A DNA stretch of 64,000 bases. Source: Flammula alnicola. Taxonomy: Eukaryota; Basidiomycota; Agaricomycetes; Agaricales; Strophariaceae. The notes beneath the pieces were generated by a model. That model saw only the letters and a program-made list of their open reading frames with translations, was not told where the DNA came from and ran no database searches. The position numbers were made by a program, and so were the translations under genes. Below, piece after piece: positions 37,392-49,400 of the stretch (position 1 is the first letter of the stretch; the number at the start of each line of letters is the position of its first letter). The stretch spans positions 62,001 to 126,000 of the forward strand of contig JADNRV010000122.1 in the NCBI GenBank assembly GCA_015499995.1, written 5' to 3'.

Positions 37392-40300
37392 ATGCCTTCT
37401 TCCTCTGGTCCAGGTCCGCGACCTACATCTCCCGTTGAAGAAGATCTCCAAAAGCTTTATAATGAAGTCTGGGCAGTGTTTGCTGAAGAAACACCGTCCT
37501 CGGAACGTGATCTCGAGAACATCTATAGCGGTTACGCAGACGATAACGACCCGCCTCAGTCCTCCTCGGTCACCAGCCCTCCCTCGAACCCGGCTTTCCA
37601 GCAAGGTGGGTAATATTCCACATCTAAAACACAATCTAATCTTGCTTTGTTCAGCTGGAAGGAACATGAGTCAATATCCTGTTAACAGAGTAGATACGCA
37701 GAACGTATCTCCAGTATCGTCCACCAAGTCTCCGACAAGACGGCGTCTGCCTCCAACTCCGGGTGCTTCATCTTCATCTGCAACATCTCCTACGGCGTCA
37801 TTCCCAATGCCTGAGCCCGAACCATACTACGCTCCAGGCCCTTCCCGACCACACCTGTACAACAATTCGAATTCTTACACATCTTTCGCATCATCATCGT
37901 CCTCCAACGGTCCTTCGGATCTAGGACGAAGGATGACAGGCGGCAGTGATCACAGTGCGAATAGTGGTCGTATATTACCGCAGGCACCGGGTTATTCGAA
38001 CGGTTCATTGTCATTCTCGGATGATGGAGAGAGGACGCCTGTCTCTGACTATAACTCTTTTCCGTCCAATTCGTCTTACGCAGCAAGCCACACAACCAAT
38101 GCCACAAGCCTGCCAGGAGATGGATATTACAGGCCTCCTGGAGCATCACCTCCTGCATTGCCCCCCAAACCTTCCGCTTACGCCGCGCTTTCCGCAGACA
38201 CACAATATTCTTATCCGTCATCTTCGTTCAATGCTTACGATCAAGTAAATCGGGATATTTCTAACGGATATCAGTATCGATCCTCGCATCAAACTTTACC
38301 ATCTCGTCCCAATCAATACATTGCGGTCAAGGCGCCTACACCGCCACCTCTGCCGCCACCGCCGCCTGCACACCCTGCGGGCAACGTGAACGATCAGTAC
38401 ACTGATTACTCACCTCAGCAAGGAAATACACCCTACACCACTTCTCCCGTCACATTATCACCTTGTATGTCGTCGCTAACTGCCTCTTTCAGAACCTGAT
38501 TAATCATATTATTTCAGACGGTGGATTCTCCGACTTCAGTCTCAAAAATTCCAGTGGATCACCCTCGCAGAACAGTTTCTTCGACCAGCAGAATCCATCC
38601 TCATCTTCCACAAGATTGGCTCAGTACGACCAGCCAGAAGTTGAACCATCGAACATCGAATCTTCCGTTCCTCAGGAAGAGGAGGACCACTGGGATGCAA
38701 ATGAATATAATACGTACGGCGATCAAAACATTTATGGTGAACAGGATGAAGTTCAACCTAACAACGTTGCACGGCGCCCCACCGACATGCTGAGAACATT
38801 GGCAGACTTTCCAGAGAAGGCTCCGCTGGACCTTCATGAAGAACCACTGGATGATTATTGGGAAGATGAAGACGAAGAAGACGAGACAAGATTCGTGAAC
38901 TTTTCTTTGCTCTCTCATATTGCGATGCAGTTACGCGACAAAGTTCCTCGAGGTACTCATGTCAAAGGCAGTATCCCGTATCCTCGAGCATTCACTGGGA
39001 AAGATATTGTGGTACGTCGAAACTTTATTCATCGTTTTTCAGCGCCATAAACCTACCGTTTCTTTTAGTCTACCATCCAGACCCAAATTCAGCGCGAACT
39101 CGCTATCAACCATGGCGTCTCTACCAACGATCGACGGGTGGCTCTGCAGGTCGCTCGCAGCCTCCAAAACCAGCTGTTCTTCTACGAAGTCGAGTGGGGC
39201 GGCCGTGTCTTGCAGGACGGTGTAGAGGATGTGTACATGTTCTTGGATGATCAAGAAAGTGGATCTGATGCAGTCCCAGAACGCGAGGAACTGCCGACGG
39301 GTGTTATCACGATGCTTACGAGGTGCTATTCTCCGAGCTGTGGAGAGGGGGTTGTTTGTTATTCCTACACTTGCCCTAGGAAGGTGCGCTATATAATACG
39401 TTTTATCTCCCATCAAGCCTGACCCCAAAGGTTTCATAGGGCAACAACGCATTTATACCGCCCGTTGTGCAGGCCGAGGCTCCTGCGGTGGCAAAAGAAG
39501 AAGAATGGACCAAAACCATCGACGAGTCAATTTTGAAATCACTACCTCAGAGCGAGATCAATAGGCAGACGTGCGTTGCATCATGCCGATTATTGACTCG
39601 CCAACTTATCAATTTTTGTTGTGTAGCATCATCCATAAGCTCATCACTCGAGAGAAGCAATACTTGCAAGACCTTGACGTTGTTGAGTCTGACTTCATCA
39701 AGCCCTTGCGTGCGGCGAATCCTCCCGTGTTTCCGCCTGACGTTTTGGAAGACTTCATCGATGAAGTCTTCGGCAATATACTGGATCTTCGCGAGTGCAA
39801 TCGTCGCTTGCTGGAAGTTATGTATGTCCGTCAACGAGAGGAAGGCCCTATCATATTGCGGATTGGGGATATATTCTTGCAAGCCGCGACGGAGTTCAGG
39901 TTTGCATATCCGACCTATATCGGACACTATCCAATATCGGAGAAGAGATTGAAGGACGAGACCGACGCAAATTCTAATTTCAGACTCTTCCTGGAGGTAT
40001 GTCTAAAGTGCTGGATGTCAATTCCTTGCTTAGAACGTCTTGCGCTTGCATTCAGCAATGTTCTCGGCAACAGTCAACACGTTCAGGAGAATCTCTCCGT
40101 CTTGACCTCAAACATTTCCTCAATCGTCCATCTGAACATTTGCAAAAATATCCCGTGTTGCTCGAAGCTGTCCACAACGAGACGGCGGCTGAAAATCCTG
40201 ATGCCGAGTTCCTTGTAGAGGCCATCGACGCTATTAAGAACTTGCAATCGATATCTCAGCTGCGGACATTCCAGTCGGCTATGGGCAAAGGTGCACCTGG

Positions 40301-43300
40301 GAAGTGGGAATGGCATGACATCGTGTCTCCTGAGATCAGGGAACATTTCACGAAGAAGGAAGCAAAACGCCAAATGTACGCCTTCTTGTGGTACTTGTTT
40401 ATACCACCTGCTGACTTTTCTCTAGGATCATATTCGAGTTGATCAAGGGAGAAATGGCATATGTGAAGGATTTGGAAAATATTCGAAATGTGAGCGTAGA
40501 GATATTTAGATTATACTCTTCATGCTCACAAGCCACAGATCTACATCATACCTCTACGGAAAGCCGAACCGCCCATCATTTCTCGTGACAGACTAGACCA
40601 ATTCATCGACGATGTCTTCCACAACTACGCCGAATTGTACGAACATCACAAAAAGCTTGTTGACAACTTGCAGGAAATCCAACGAGAGCAACATCCGCAC
40701 ATCCGCACCGTGACAGCTCCGTTGTTTGATGCTGCTCTCAACTTCCGAGATGCTTACATGGAGTACATCCCGAACTATCCTATTGCTGCCTACCGGATCG
40801 ATGAGGAGATGGCGAATAACTTACCCTTCAAAACGTTCGTTGATGTAAGTCGCGTGTATATTACCAGACCAATTTTATTTTTTTACTCGTCTCGTCCATC
40901 TAGCAATGCGTTCGTCACCCCGATGCCCATCGCCTTGATATGAAGAGTTTCATTAATCGACCTATCCCTCGATTACTGCGTTATGAACTTCTTTTGAAAG
41001 GAATCATGGATGAAACACCTCCAGGGCACGAAGACCTTGAGTCAATTCCCAACGTCATCGATGTCATCAAGGCCCTTGGAAAGGAGACGGAACCTGGTGT
41101 ATATTCAGCCAAACAAAAGGTCGAAGTTTGGCGGTATAACGCCAACCTTGTTTTCAAGCAAGGAGAATCGATTGTGGGTTACACCGCATTTTAGGAGATG
41201 GCTCCTTACTTATGCTTCTGAATATCCAGGACATGGATCTGCTTGATCAAAACCGGTCCCTGATTCATTCCGGAAAGCTGCTCCGCCAACCTGAGAGCGG
41301 TCTCGAGTGGAATGGATGGAGCGAACTTCATGTTCTTCTTTTCGATAATTACTGTCAGTAAATCACGACCTTCTCGTCAACGCAATGTCTAACTTGCTTG
41401 CAGTGGTCATGACAAAACCTAAGGAGAAAGATGGAGTAACCAAGTATCAAGTCAATCGACGGGTAAGTGTTGTTGCCGGATATAATATCCTTTTAGCTGA
41501 TGTTTTCCTTAGCCTATTCCACTGGATTTATTGACTCTTGTCAATTTCACTGATCCTCCAACACAGCGAAGTACAGGTATCCTTCGAAACTTGCGAGGAG
41601 TTGAACGTCATGAAGGCGGCAGTGCAAACCCAGGCCTGACACCAGAAAGTGCAAACGACTCTCGCTCAGTTTACCCTCTGACCTTGCACCATAATGGACG
41701 AACGGGTGGTCCGTATATCCTGTATGCTGAATCCGCGCAGACCCGGACCGAATGGAAGGAGAAGCTGGAGGAGGCTCTTGGACTTCGCAAGGCCGTGCAG
41801 GAGTCCAACAAGGTGTTCGAGATTGAATATCTGAGCAGAGACACGTTTATTATGCCTGCGCTGTCTGTCGGTGCCAATGGTCCGGCATGGAATCAAGACA
41901 ATCACTTCACGGGAAAAGTTACGTGTTCTGTGCCCTTCAGTGAGTTGATCATGTTTCTGTGGTTTGGCTTATATTTGATACTTAATGTATTTCAGATACT
42001 CCTGATGGACGTGCGCTGGTAGCAATTGGATGTACGGAGGGAGTGTGGATTGGATTCCGACATGACCCCAAGTGTACGCAACACCAGCAACGTTTTGACT
42101 TCCGTTATTGACTGCTTTGTCACTAGCGATCCGTCGCGTTCTTCACCTGAGGATGGTTACCCAATGTGCTATGCTCGAAGACTTTGGTATTTTCTTAGTG
42201 TTGGCCGATAAGGTTTGTTCAGATTTCACCGGCCACTAAGACAAACGTCTGACATGAATCTTCTAGGCACTCTTCGCATACCACATTGAAGCACTCGTGC
42301 CATCGTCACCCCATGGTGCACATACATCGCAGGTCCCACAGAAGCTGAGCGGAACAAAAGATGTCCATTTCTTCAGTGTCGGTACACTTCAAGGTCGCAC
42401 ACTTATCATCTACATGAAGAAGAAATCAGTTAGTGCTTCGCTTTTACATTGTATTCCTGATCGTGACGTCTTGTGTGTTCAGTTGAACAGCATCTTCCGC
42501 GTACTTGAACCTGTCGGTGATAAAATCAACGAAGGTGTCAAAGCTCCTGCCGGCTTTGGATCCCGTCTGGGATTCCGTTCAACCAAATCAGAATGGTTTA
42601 GAATATACAGAGATTTCTTCTTGCCCTCCGATTCCTTCGACGTCATTTTCCTGAAGGCCAGAATAGCAATCTTCTGTGCTAAAGGATTCGAGATTATGAA
42701 CCTCCATGAGTATGTCCATACCTCTCATGTCCACCAACACCAAGCTAATTCGCGTCTGTAGCTTCGATAGTATCACGATTCCCCAACGAGAAGACCCAAA
42801 ACATGCCCAGCTTGCGAAACGATGTGAAGCGTCTCGACCTCTAGGCATGTTCCGATCTACAGACGATGAGTTCCTTCTTTGCTATGATGGTACTTTTTGC
42901 ATATTCTCTTGCTTTCGTCTAAGTTCTGACCACGGATTTGACAGAATTTGGTCTATATGTTGATAAGCACGGTGACCCCTGTCGGTCATTAGGGACGATT
43001 GAATGGGAAGGTACAGCTGAACGCGTTGCATTCCATGCCCCTTACATCCTTCTCTTCGACTCTCGCTTCATTGAGATTCGCCATGTCGAGACTGGGCGGC
43101 TAGCGCAGATTATCCCTGGCAACGAGATCCGGTGTACATGGGATGGACGCGGTGTTAGCACACACGCCACCCCGCCAATACCTGAAATGGGAGAAGATGG
43201 CGTCCAGGAGGCGCAAGTACACTTCGTGATGAATAGTACTGATTCCGTCACTGGTCCTGGAGGCATGCGGACGAGAAACATCGTGCAGCATGTTTGTGAG

Positions 43301-43621
43301 CTCATACCCACTATACCGCTCTTCCCCACAACATCGCAATCAAGCATAACGGCACCCGTCGTTCCTGCAAAGCCAATGGAAATACCGTACAATCCGTATG
43401 GTCCTGCCCCTGCACATATGTCAACCTATTCCTATGCCTCTTCATCCGCCTCGACGGCGCAAGCCTATGCTCCTGCTCCAGTCGCACAGACATACGCTCC
43501 CGCCCCTGTACCACATAATATCAATCCCATCCCAGGAGGTGGTACGTATTATAACCAAGCAGGATACTCGACGATGTCCCTGGATCGGTCGCCCGATTCT
43601 TCGCGATCCTGGCGTCCATGA
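37392..43621 (+). CDS. Rho guanine nucleotide exchange factor, DEP-DH-DH-PH-CNH
   Basis: About 16 exons from the ATG at 37392 to TGA at 43621, no frame problems. A disordered N-terminal ~450 residues includes a PPPLPPPPPAHP tract. A DEP-like domain (near 39.1-39.3 kb) follows. DH domain 1 (about 39.6-40.2 kb) begins IIHKLITREKQYLQDLDVVE, and DH domain 2 (about 40.4-41.1 kb) begins IIFELIKGEMAYVKDLENI and has SFINRPIPRLLRYELLL. A PH domain (41.2-41.8 kb) and a C-terminal CNH domain (41.9-43.2 kb) end in a Tyr/Pro-rich tail. The order matches yeast Rom1/Rom2, which activate Rho1 for cell-wall synthesis at the plasma membrane, except for the second DH unit. Confidence 0.85.
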
Positions 43622-43890
43622 ATCACTTTCTGAGATCAGTTGTTGGGCTTTGCATGTTCAATCAAAACTGTACGGTGGAAGATTTCTTTGTTTCGCGGTC
43701 CATTCCCTATTGTATTATTGATGATCATAGGTACTACGTAAATGATATTTCAACAACTTCTGTAGTGTAATATTACATAGGACTTGTGTACGAATGGGCG
43801 AGTTAATTTCATTGACTAGACTACGTTTCAATCAAGATAAAACAGAGCTTTTAAGAATGGATAATCGGGGACACTGAGAGCAAAAGCAAC

Positions 43891-43914
43891 AAAAAAAAAA
43901 AAAGAAAAAAAAAG
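43891..43914 (-). terminator. Poly-T tract: original Pol III terminator of the tRNA-Asn gene, left behind
   Basis: On the minus strand, directly after the tRNA 3' part at 43919-43950, a T9-C-T13 tract follows a TAATC spacer. That is the expected position and form of a Pol III terminator. The tRNA 5' half that it once served now lies 15 kb away at 58.9 kb. The role is inferred from position. Confidence 0.6.
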
Positions 43915-43918
43915 ATTA

Positions 43919-43950
43919 CTGCCCCAATGAGGCTCGAACTCATGACCTTC
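43919..43950 (-). repeat. att core 1 (left): original 3' part of tRNA-Asn
   Basis: 32 bp matching the variable loop, T arm, acceptor 3' strand and discriminator of the tRNA-Asn gene at 58847-58937, with two mismatches in the T loop (43933, 43935). Similarity stops sharply at 43950, where the element's own left end begins. Confidence 0.85.
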
Positions 43951-43996
43951 AACTGTTGGGTGTGTGCGAGCCTCAACTGTTGGGTGTGTGCGAGCC
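43951..43996. repeat. 24-bp tandem duplication at the left element end
   Basis: The word starting AACTGTTGGGTGTGTGCGAG, next to the att core, occurs twice in copy 1 and once in copy 2 (51441 onward). It could be a recombinase arm-type site or a slippage product. Confidence 0.55.
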
Positions 43997-44269
43997 TTGA
44001 ACCTAGTCAAGTCTTCGCGGAGCGATACAAGTTCTCGCGAAGCGATGCTTGGGCGCGAACATCGCTCTGGGACATCGATTAGCGCTGGAGAACATGGCAG
44101 TTCCGACTTCTTATGGTTAGGGTTGGCCCGTAAAGTTTTTCCCGAAGTGAGCACGTTCATGCTTATCATGACGACGCTATTGTCGAAATTGTGCGTAACA
44201 CCGTTGCTACTTCCACCACACAGAATCATGCATCATGCGCTAACACGATTGTTCAAAACACATGCAAAT

Positions 44270-44415
44270 AGTTTGCTTGCGCTCGCGAGCAAACTGTTTG
44301 TACATGTTGACATCACAGTTCATGGCCCGGGTTGCCGGGGCCCGACCTCATGTTTTGCCACAAAATCACGTGTGGCAAAAGTCAATGTCGGGCTCCGGCA
44401 TCACTCGGCATTGAC
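44270..44415. repeat. Cluster of perfect inverted repeats in the left subterminal region, copy 1
   Basis: Arms 44270-44277/44288-44295 (AGTTTGCT/AGCAAACT); nested palindrome 44340-44346/44387-44393 (GCCCGAC/GTCGGGC) enclosing 44353-44362/44371-44380 (TTTTGCCACA/TGTGGCAAAA) with a central CACGTG; and 44381-44387/44409-44415 (GTCAATG/CATTGAC). All lie in the ~250 bp before gene A. A TATA box (TATAAAG, 44481-44487) follows. Candidate binding sites for recombinase or regulator. Confidence 0.7.
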
Positions 44416-44520
44416 TGTTCCTCATGCAACGATGGGTGTGGCTCGAACAACAATGTGCGACCTGTTGCAATGCGCTTGGATATAAAGCTGAGTTACTTTT
44501 CTTTTCTCTTTTGCCCCCAT

Positions 44521-45594
44521 ATGACATCCATCACAGCCGCATTCGAAAAACTCTCCTCCATCGAACCCCTCGATGCCGGCGCCTCTCCTCGCAAGGTGCA
44601 AGCCTTTAGGGCCAAAGCACAGAAATACCTGCGCCTCTCGCAAGACATCGTCACCCATCTCACCGGCATCATAACCGCCTCTGGACTCGATCCCGACGCC
44701 GACGATTCAGAGTCGGAGCCTCCGCCACCTCCCCCAAATGGCAAACTGGTGCGTCGTAGCTTCTTTTCTTTCTTCTCTTTGTACTTATGCTGCCAATAGA
44801 CCATGGCCATAAAGCGCATACGACAGCTCGAAGGCTCGCTTACAATCAGTCCTCTCACCCCTCAAGAGTTTGCTGGGCGTCTGTATGAGACCGGAAAGGG
44901 ATCCAAGCAAGCCGAAGAACAAATCTCGTTCGCCTCGCTTTTGCGCGGCTACGCGCCGGCAGCCAGTCTGGACGACTGGTACGATATCCTCGACATGCAG
45001 CCCGCTGACCTGAACTGGCACATACAAAGCGTTCATACCGAGTCGATCGACGACATCAGTCAGCGGCTTTTGGAACGTGAAAAGGCTCTAGCAATGATCC
45101 AGGGCGGCACTGCCCTTCGAGGACTCGCCAACAGCATCATCACCTGCATACACGCTGTCAGGTTCGCTCAGGAATGGAAGGATCTTTCGACGGCACGTGG
45201 AGGAAAGAAGAAAAAGGTTGAGTATCGGAAAGCAGCGTTCAAGGTTAGGTACCCCAATGTGTCTGTGGACGACTACGAATCGGAACTCAAGGCCTTTACC
45301 AACCGACACGAGAAAGTCGTCACCGCTCGCAATACCCTCTTTCGGATCTATTCCAAGTTTCACATTGCCGTGCTTTTGGATCCCTTGTGGACGCCCATAG
45401 CTTCATACGACCATGGCACCATTGGCCGTAGCCCGAGCTTCGCCCTCACCCTCGATCGCTTTATGCATTTCTCAACGCCGCAAGATCCCTACTTTCAGAA
45501 AAATCTCACGACATTTAAGCAGCTCATCGAGATCATGTTCAGTGAGGAGACGGTTAAATATGTAGACGAGTTTCTAGACGAGTTTCCCTTCTAA
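44521..45594 (+). CDS. Element gene A, unknown protein (340 aa), copy 1
   Basis: Two exons, 44521-44748 and 44800-45594, with a clean 51-nt intron and a TATA box ~35 bp upstream. The N-terminus has KVQAFRAKAQKYLRLSQD, then an acidic-proline linker (DDSESEPPPPPP). The large exon is mostly helical, with ASLLRGYAPAASLDDWYD, LAMIQGGTALRGLANSI, YRKAAFKVRYP, LLDPLWTPIASYDHG and a C-terminal KYVDEFLDEFPF. No known fold was recognised; it is not transposase-like. The copy 2 protein differs at many residues yet keeps frame and intron, so the gene is under selection. A role in the element's life cycle, such as a cofactor of recombination, is only a guess. Confidence 0.7.
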
Positions 45595-45699
45595 TTTTAA
45601 TTATCCTCACAATGTCACTTCTTATGATGAATTTGGATTCTAATTGTCCTCGCAATAACGCGGTGAAAACCCTGAATAAACAAACAGTCGCAAATGTTT

Positions 45700-46338
45700 T
45701 CAAACGGCATTCTCAAGGCTTGAGCCCCAACTACCAGCCTGCTGCTGGCCCCAAGCCTGCCCTTGTGCCGTCCATCCTCCGTCGTAATGGATGCGCTGTG
45801 GCTGCTGGTCCCACTGCTGGGGATATGCAGGCTCTTGAGGTGTCCAATTGTTTGTCGGGACTGCTGGTGCATTCTGCTGGCCATAGTCGGCAGGCGTCGG
45901 AAGCGTCTCAAGATCGCGTGACTGATTGTGCTGGGGATATGCAGGCTCTTGAGGTGTCCAATTGTTTGTCGGGACTGCTGGTGCGTTCTGCTGGCCATAG
46001 TCGGCAGGCGTCGGAGGCATCTCAAGATCGCGTGACTGATTGTATGCGCGGGCTAAAGGTGCGTCAGTTATCAGTATATGCGCATATATTCATTACCTTG
46101 CTCAATCTGCAGCTCTAGCTCAAGAGCCCTGAGCTTGGCAGTAGCAATATCTTTTTCAGCTAGAGTTGCCCGCAGAATCCTGCGAGTTATATTATCGAGC
46201 ATCGCTAGACTTTCGGGCGCAAAATCAGCAGGCTCAGGCGCTAGGAATTTTTGGTAAGCCAAAGAGAGAAAGAAAAAAAAGCAACTAACGAATATCCTCA
46301 TTGTCAGAATCTCGGGCTTTTCTCTTGCCACCCTTCAT
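45700..46338 (-). CDS. Element gene B, small repeat protein, copy 1
   Basis: Three exons on the minus strand, 46338-46290, 46240-46097 and 46052-45700, 181 aa. A basic start (MKGGKRKARDSDNED) leads to a helical region (AMLDNITRRILRATLAEKD, then KLRALELELQIEQ) that could form a coiled coil. Two 38-aa Pro/Gln-rich repeats (SRDLE, PTPADYGQQNAPAVPTNNW, TPQEPAYPQ) come next, then a Gly/Trp/Gln-rich tail ending SLENAV. No family was recognised. The gene lies between gene A and the recombinase in opposite orientation, diverging from the recombinase start 120 bp away, so the two may share a promoter. Confidence 0.6.
45815..46042. repeat. 114-bp tandem repeat inside gene B (two units in copy 1, one in copy 2)
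   Basis: Units 45815-45928 and 45929-46042 are nearly identical and in frame, encoding the 38-aa repeat of gene B. Copy 2 has a single unit, so this accounts for the length difference between the two B proteins. Confidence 0.8.
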
Positions 46339-46457
46339 ATTGCGAGGGATATCAGGATATACAGTGAGTTTTGACGCGTCCTTGCATTTCCTCTCAAAAC
46401 AAACCCAAATACCTTCTGTCTGCAGGCATCACATGATATTATCCTTCCCCTCCCTCC

Positions 46458-49400
46458 ATGAACAACTACCCCAACTCGTCACTATCAAATACCCTCCGCA
46501 AGGCACAGCGTGAGGGTGGATCAGCAGCCAAAGGGCAATCAGATGTGGTTCCTGCAGGCCCGTCTGGACAGGCTCGCCAGGCGCCGCATGTGAACCTCAC
46601 CAACTCTGCGGCCGTCCAAAAGGCTCGACAAAATCTTCAGGCTACCACAGGCGCTGCCACACCCATCGAGATCGCGCTAGCCAAAGAGCGGTATGAGAAA
46701 TGGTCAAAAACCGTGACCAGTCAAGAGTCGCCTATCACCAAAGCCCATCGAGACAGAATTGCCGCTCGATGGGCAGTCTTTATCTGCATCTTCTGTCCTG
46801 AACTCTCCCAGGAGTCCTACTGGCATTTCGACATTGTCAAGGGCAATGCCCTCCTGTTTCTTCCATTTCTAGTATGCTTTTTACCTTTCTATGTGACAAC
46901 CATGCTCATATATGCACTAGATTGACACGACACCTCCAAGACGAGGGCACAAGGCGCTCAAGGGCGCCACTGTCGGCAAGTGGCTGGAGCTTCTCGTCTA
47001 TTGCATTGTGACATACACACGCGATCCCGAAACTGGCAACAAGCTCGGGATGGTCCTCCTGACTCAACACGGCTACTTTACCAAACTTGAGGATCAAGTT
47101 GTCGCTCGTAAGCTCCTTTTCTAGCTCTTCTTGTTGTGTTCTAACTAGGTTCAAGTTTCGCAGGAGCGTGGACTCGAACGAACATTTGATCCCAAACACT
47201 ATTATGGGCGCCCAGAGCTTCAACGCATTTTCCAGACTATGCTCGCAAAAACACAATTCGAGGGCACACCTCGAGCAGTCGTGATCCAAGGGGTCTGTAG
47301 ATTACTTATGACATTCTATTGTACCTGTCGGCCATCCACCCTTGGTCCAACCCACAAGAAGTGGATGGAACTTCGCTATGTATGTTGAGATTTTTTTTAT
47401 CTCATTTTTTCTTGCTCATCAGATCAGTTTATAAAACTCGGCAACATCCGCGTGTTCCATGTCGGTGACATGAATTACCGTATACAAATTAGTCTTGAAG
47501 AATTCAAGGTTTGTGCTCGATGCGCTTTATCTTTTCTGCCTTATTAATGCTTCGTTTAGGGTACTATTGGAGCATCCCAAGTGGAAACACAGATATTCAC
47601 TTTTGACAATGTCCAATACGCTCACAACACACTCTTCGACCCTGTGCTCTGGTTCCTCGCCTGGCTGTTCTACAGACGCGCTTTCGTCGGAAATTATGCG
47701 GTGAGCAACTCTTAATGCATATGCTGTTTCTGGGCTCATACATCTCACAGAGCATGTCCGACCTTCTTGCGGATCCCGTTGGTGAACTCGTGATACTTGC
47801 GGACAAGATGGGCGAACCTCTGTAAGCATCTCTGGTAGAACCCATACCCATCTGATTTGCTTAATGCCCATCTAGGTTTCTTGCTGTTGGACCAGGCGGT
47901 ACCAGCTTTACTGCAGAAGCTGCATTTGCCAAGGCCACTTCGGACACACTTGCCACCTGGGCCAAGGCTTCTGGCTTGCCCGCCGTAGGTGTTTATGCAA
48001 TACGACGTGAATCCACAAATTTAGTAAGTGCGACTCACCTCTGTTCTTATAACACCGCTGATGTTGGCTCACAGTACTCGTTGCTCATGGGCCTTCAGTT
48101 TGCAAAGGACATTTGCAACCACCACTCTATCAACGACGGTGTCCTTCGTCGACACTACTCACGCAATACCAACAACATGGCTGTTGTCGGACTTCGCACT
48201 GGAGAAATCAGGGGCACGAAAGAGTCGAGGCCAGGTGAAGTGCTAGAGGTAAAAATGACACCTATCATTTGATTTATGCTGATACTAGACTCTTTCAGTC
48301 GAATTTTGAACGGCATGCTTATGCTTCAGCTGCGGTCGAGAGTCTGGTTCGTATGCAGAATCAGACCCCATTGGACCTCGCCAATGCAAAAAAAGCTCTA
48401 TTCAACCAAGTAGAGGTGGGTAATTTGACGATCCCTGGATGCTCCATCTTACCAATTTAAACAGCAAATGCCAGAAATGGTTGCCCTCCAGGAGAACCTC
48501 GACCATCTGATCGATGCCTACCTGTCATGTTTCACATCTGTGGCTCGCTCTTACCAGCGAGAGCAGGCTCAAATCAACCGCATACTAAAGCGCGCCATTG
48601 GTGAGACTGTACCCAAGGACAACAGCATGCCTGTCGAGTTCTTGCCAGGTAAATCAGTTGAGGCCAAGATGGTGCGTACAGACTCTAGTTTTGTATGACC
48701 TGGTCTCACAAACACTGTCAGATGCACCTCCGTGTGACCAAGGCCTTTGAGGATATTAATAATGCGAGGAAACGGCTTCGACGCAAGGCTACAGCTGAAG
48801 AAAAATACAAATCCACCGTCGATATGGGTCACAGTGCCCTCACCGGCACTGTTGAACAGCGCCAAAAGGCCATTGAAGAAGCACAACAGGTGCCAGTACA
48901 GCTCCTCGAAGCCATACGAGCTGCCCGTAGTAAGTTTTATTACTGTTATCATTTCCGTAGCTAACTCTCTTGCAGACTCTTCGGATGCACCCACCACTGA
49001 CCAAGATTGGCGCGATAAACTTTTGGATTTGGCCAAACCCCCTCCAGTTCAAGATCCTGTGCTCGCTGACCCTTTCACTAACCCCAAGCAATGGCAGCAA
49101 CAAATAGAATTGATGTCTGCGCAACACCGAATTGAAGACGCCGACGAATTCTGTGAGGTTCCAGAGGCCGTCAACCTCTTCATTGGAACTTGCCGCAAGG
49201 AGGCAGGTCGGAAAGAAGGAAATTCTCTCGATGCAGCCACCAAGGCTCCACCACCAAGCAAAGATCCTGACTGGATGACAAGTGCGTCGCAAGACGTGGA
49301 TGAATCTCAGGAGACAGATGTCTTCAAGTTGCCTCGACAAGATGTTGGTCGAGCATTCCTTGACTACCTGCTAACTCCAATCATGAATCAGGAAGCCTTT

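Noticed and set aside
43891..43914. Poly-A tail of a retroposed transcript
   Set aside because: The tract abuts the tRNA 3' part and reads as poly-T directly downstream of it, which fits a Pol III terminator; no retroposed body lies next to it.
45612..46118. 168-codon plus-strand frame over gene B
   Set aside because: Antisense shadow of the spliced minus-strand gene B; the minus strand has matching splice signals and protein-like repeats.
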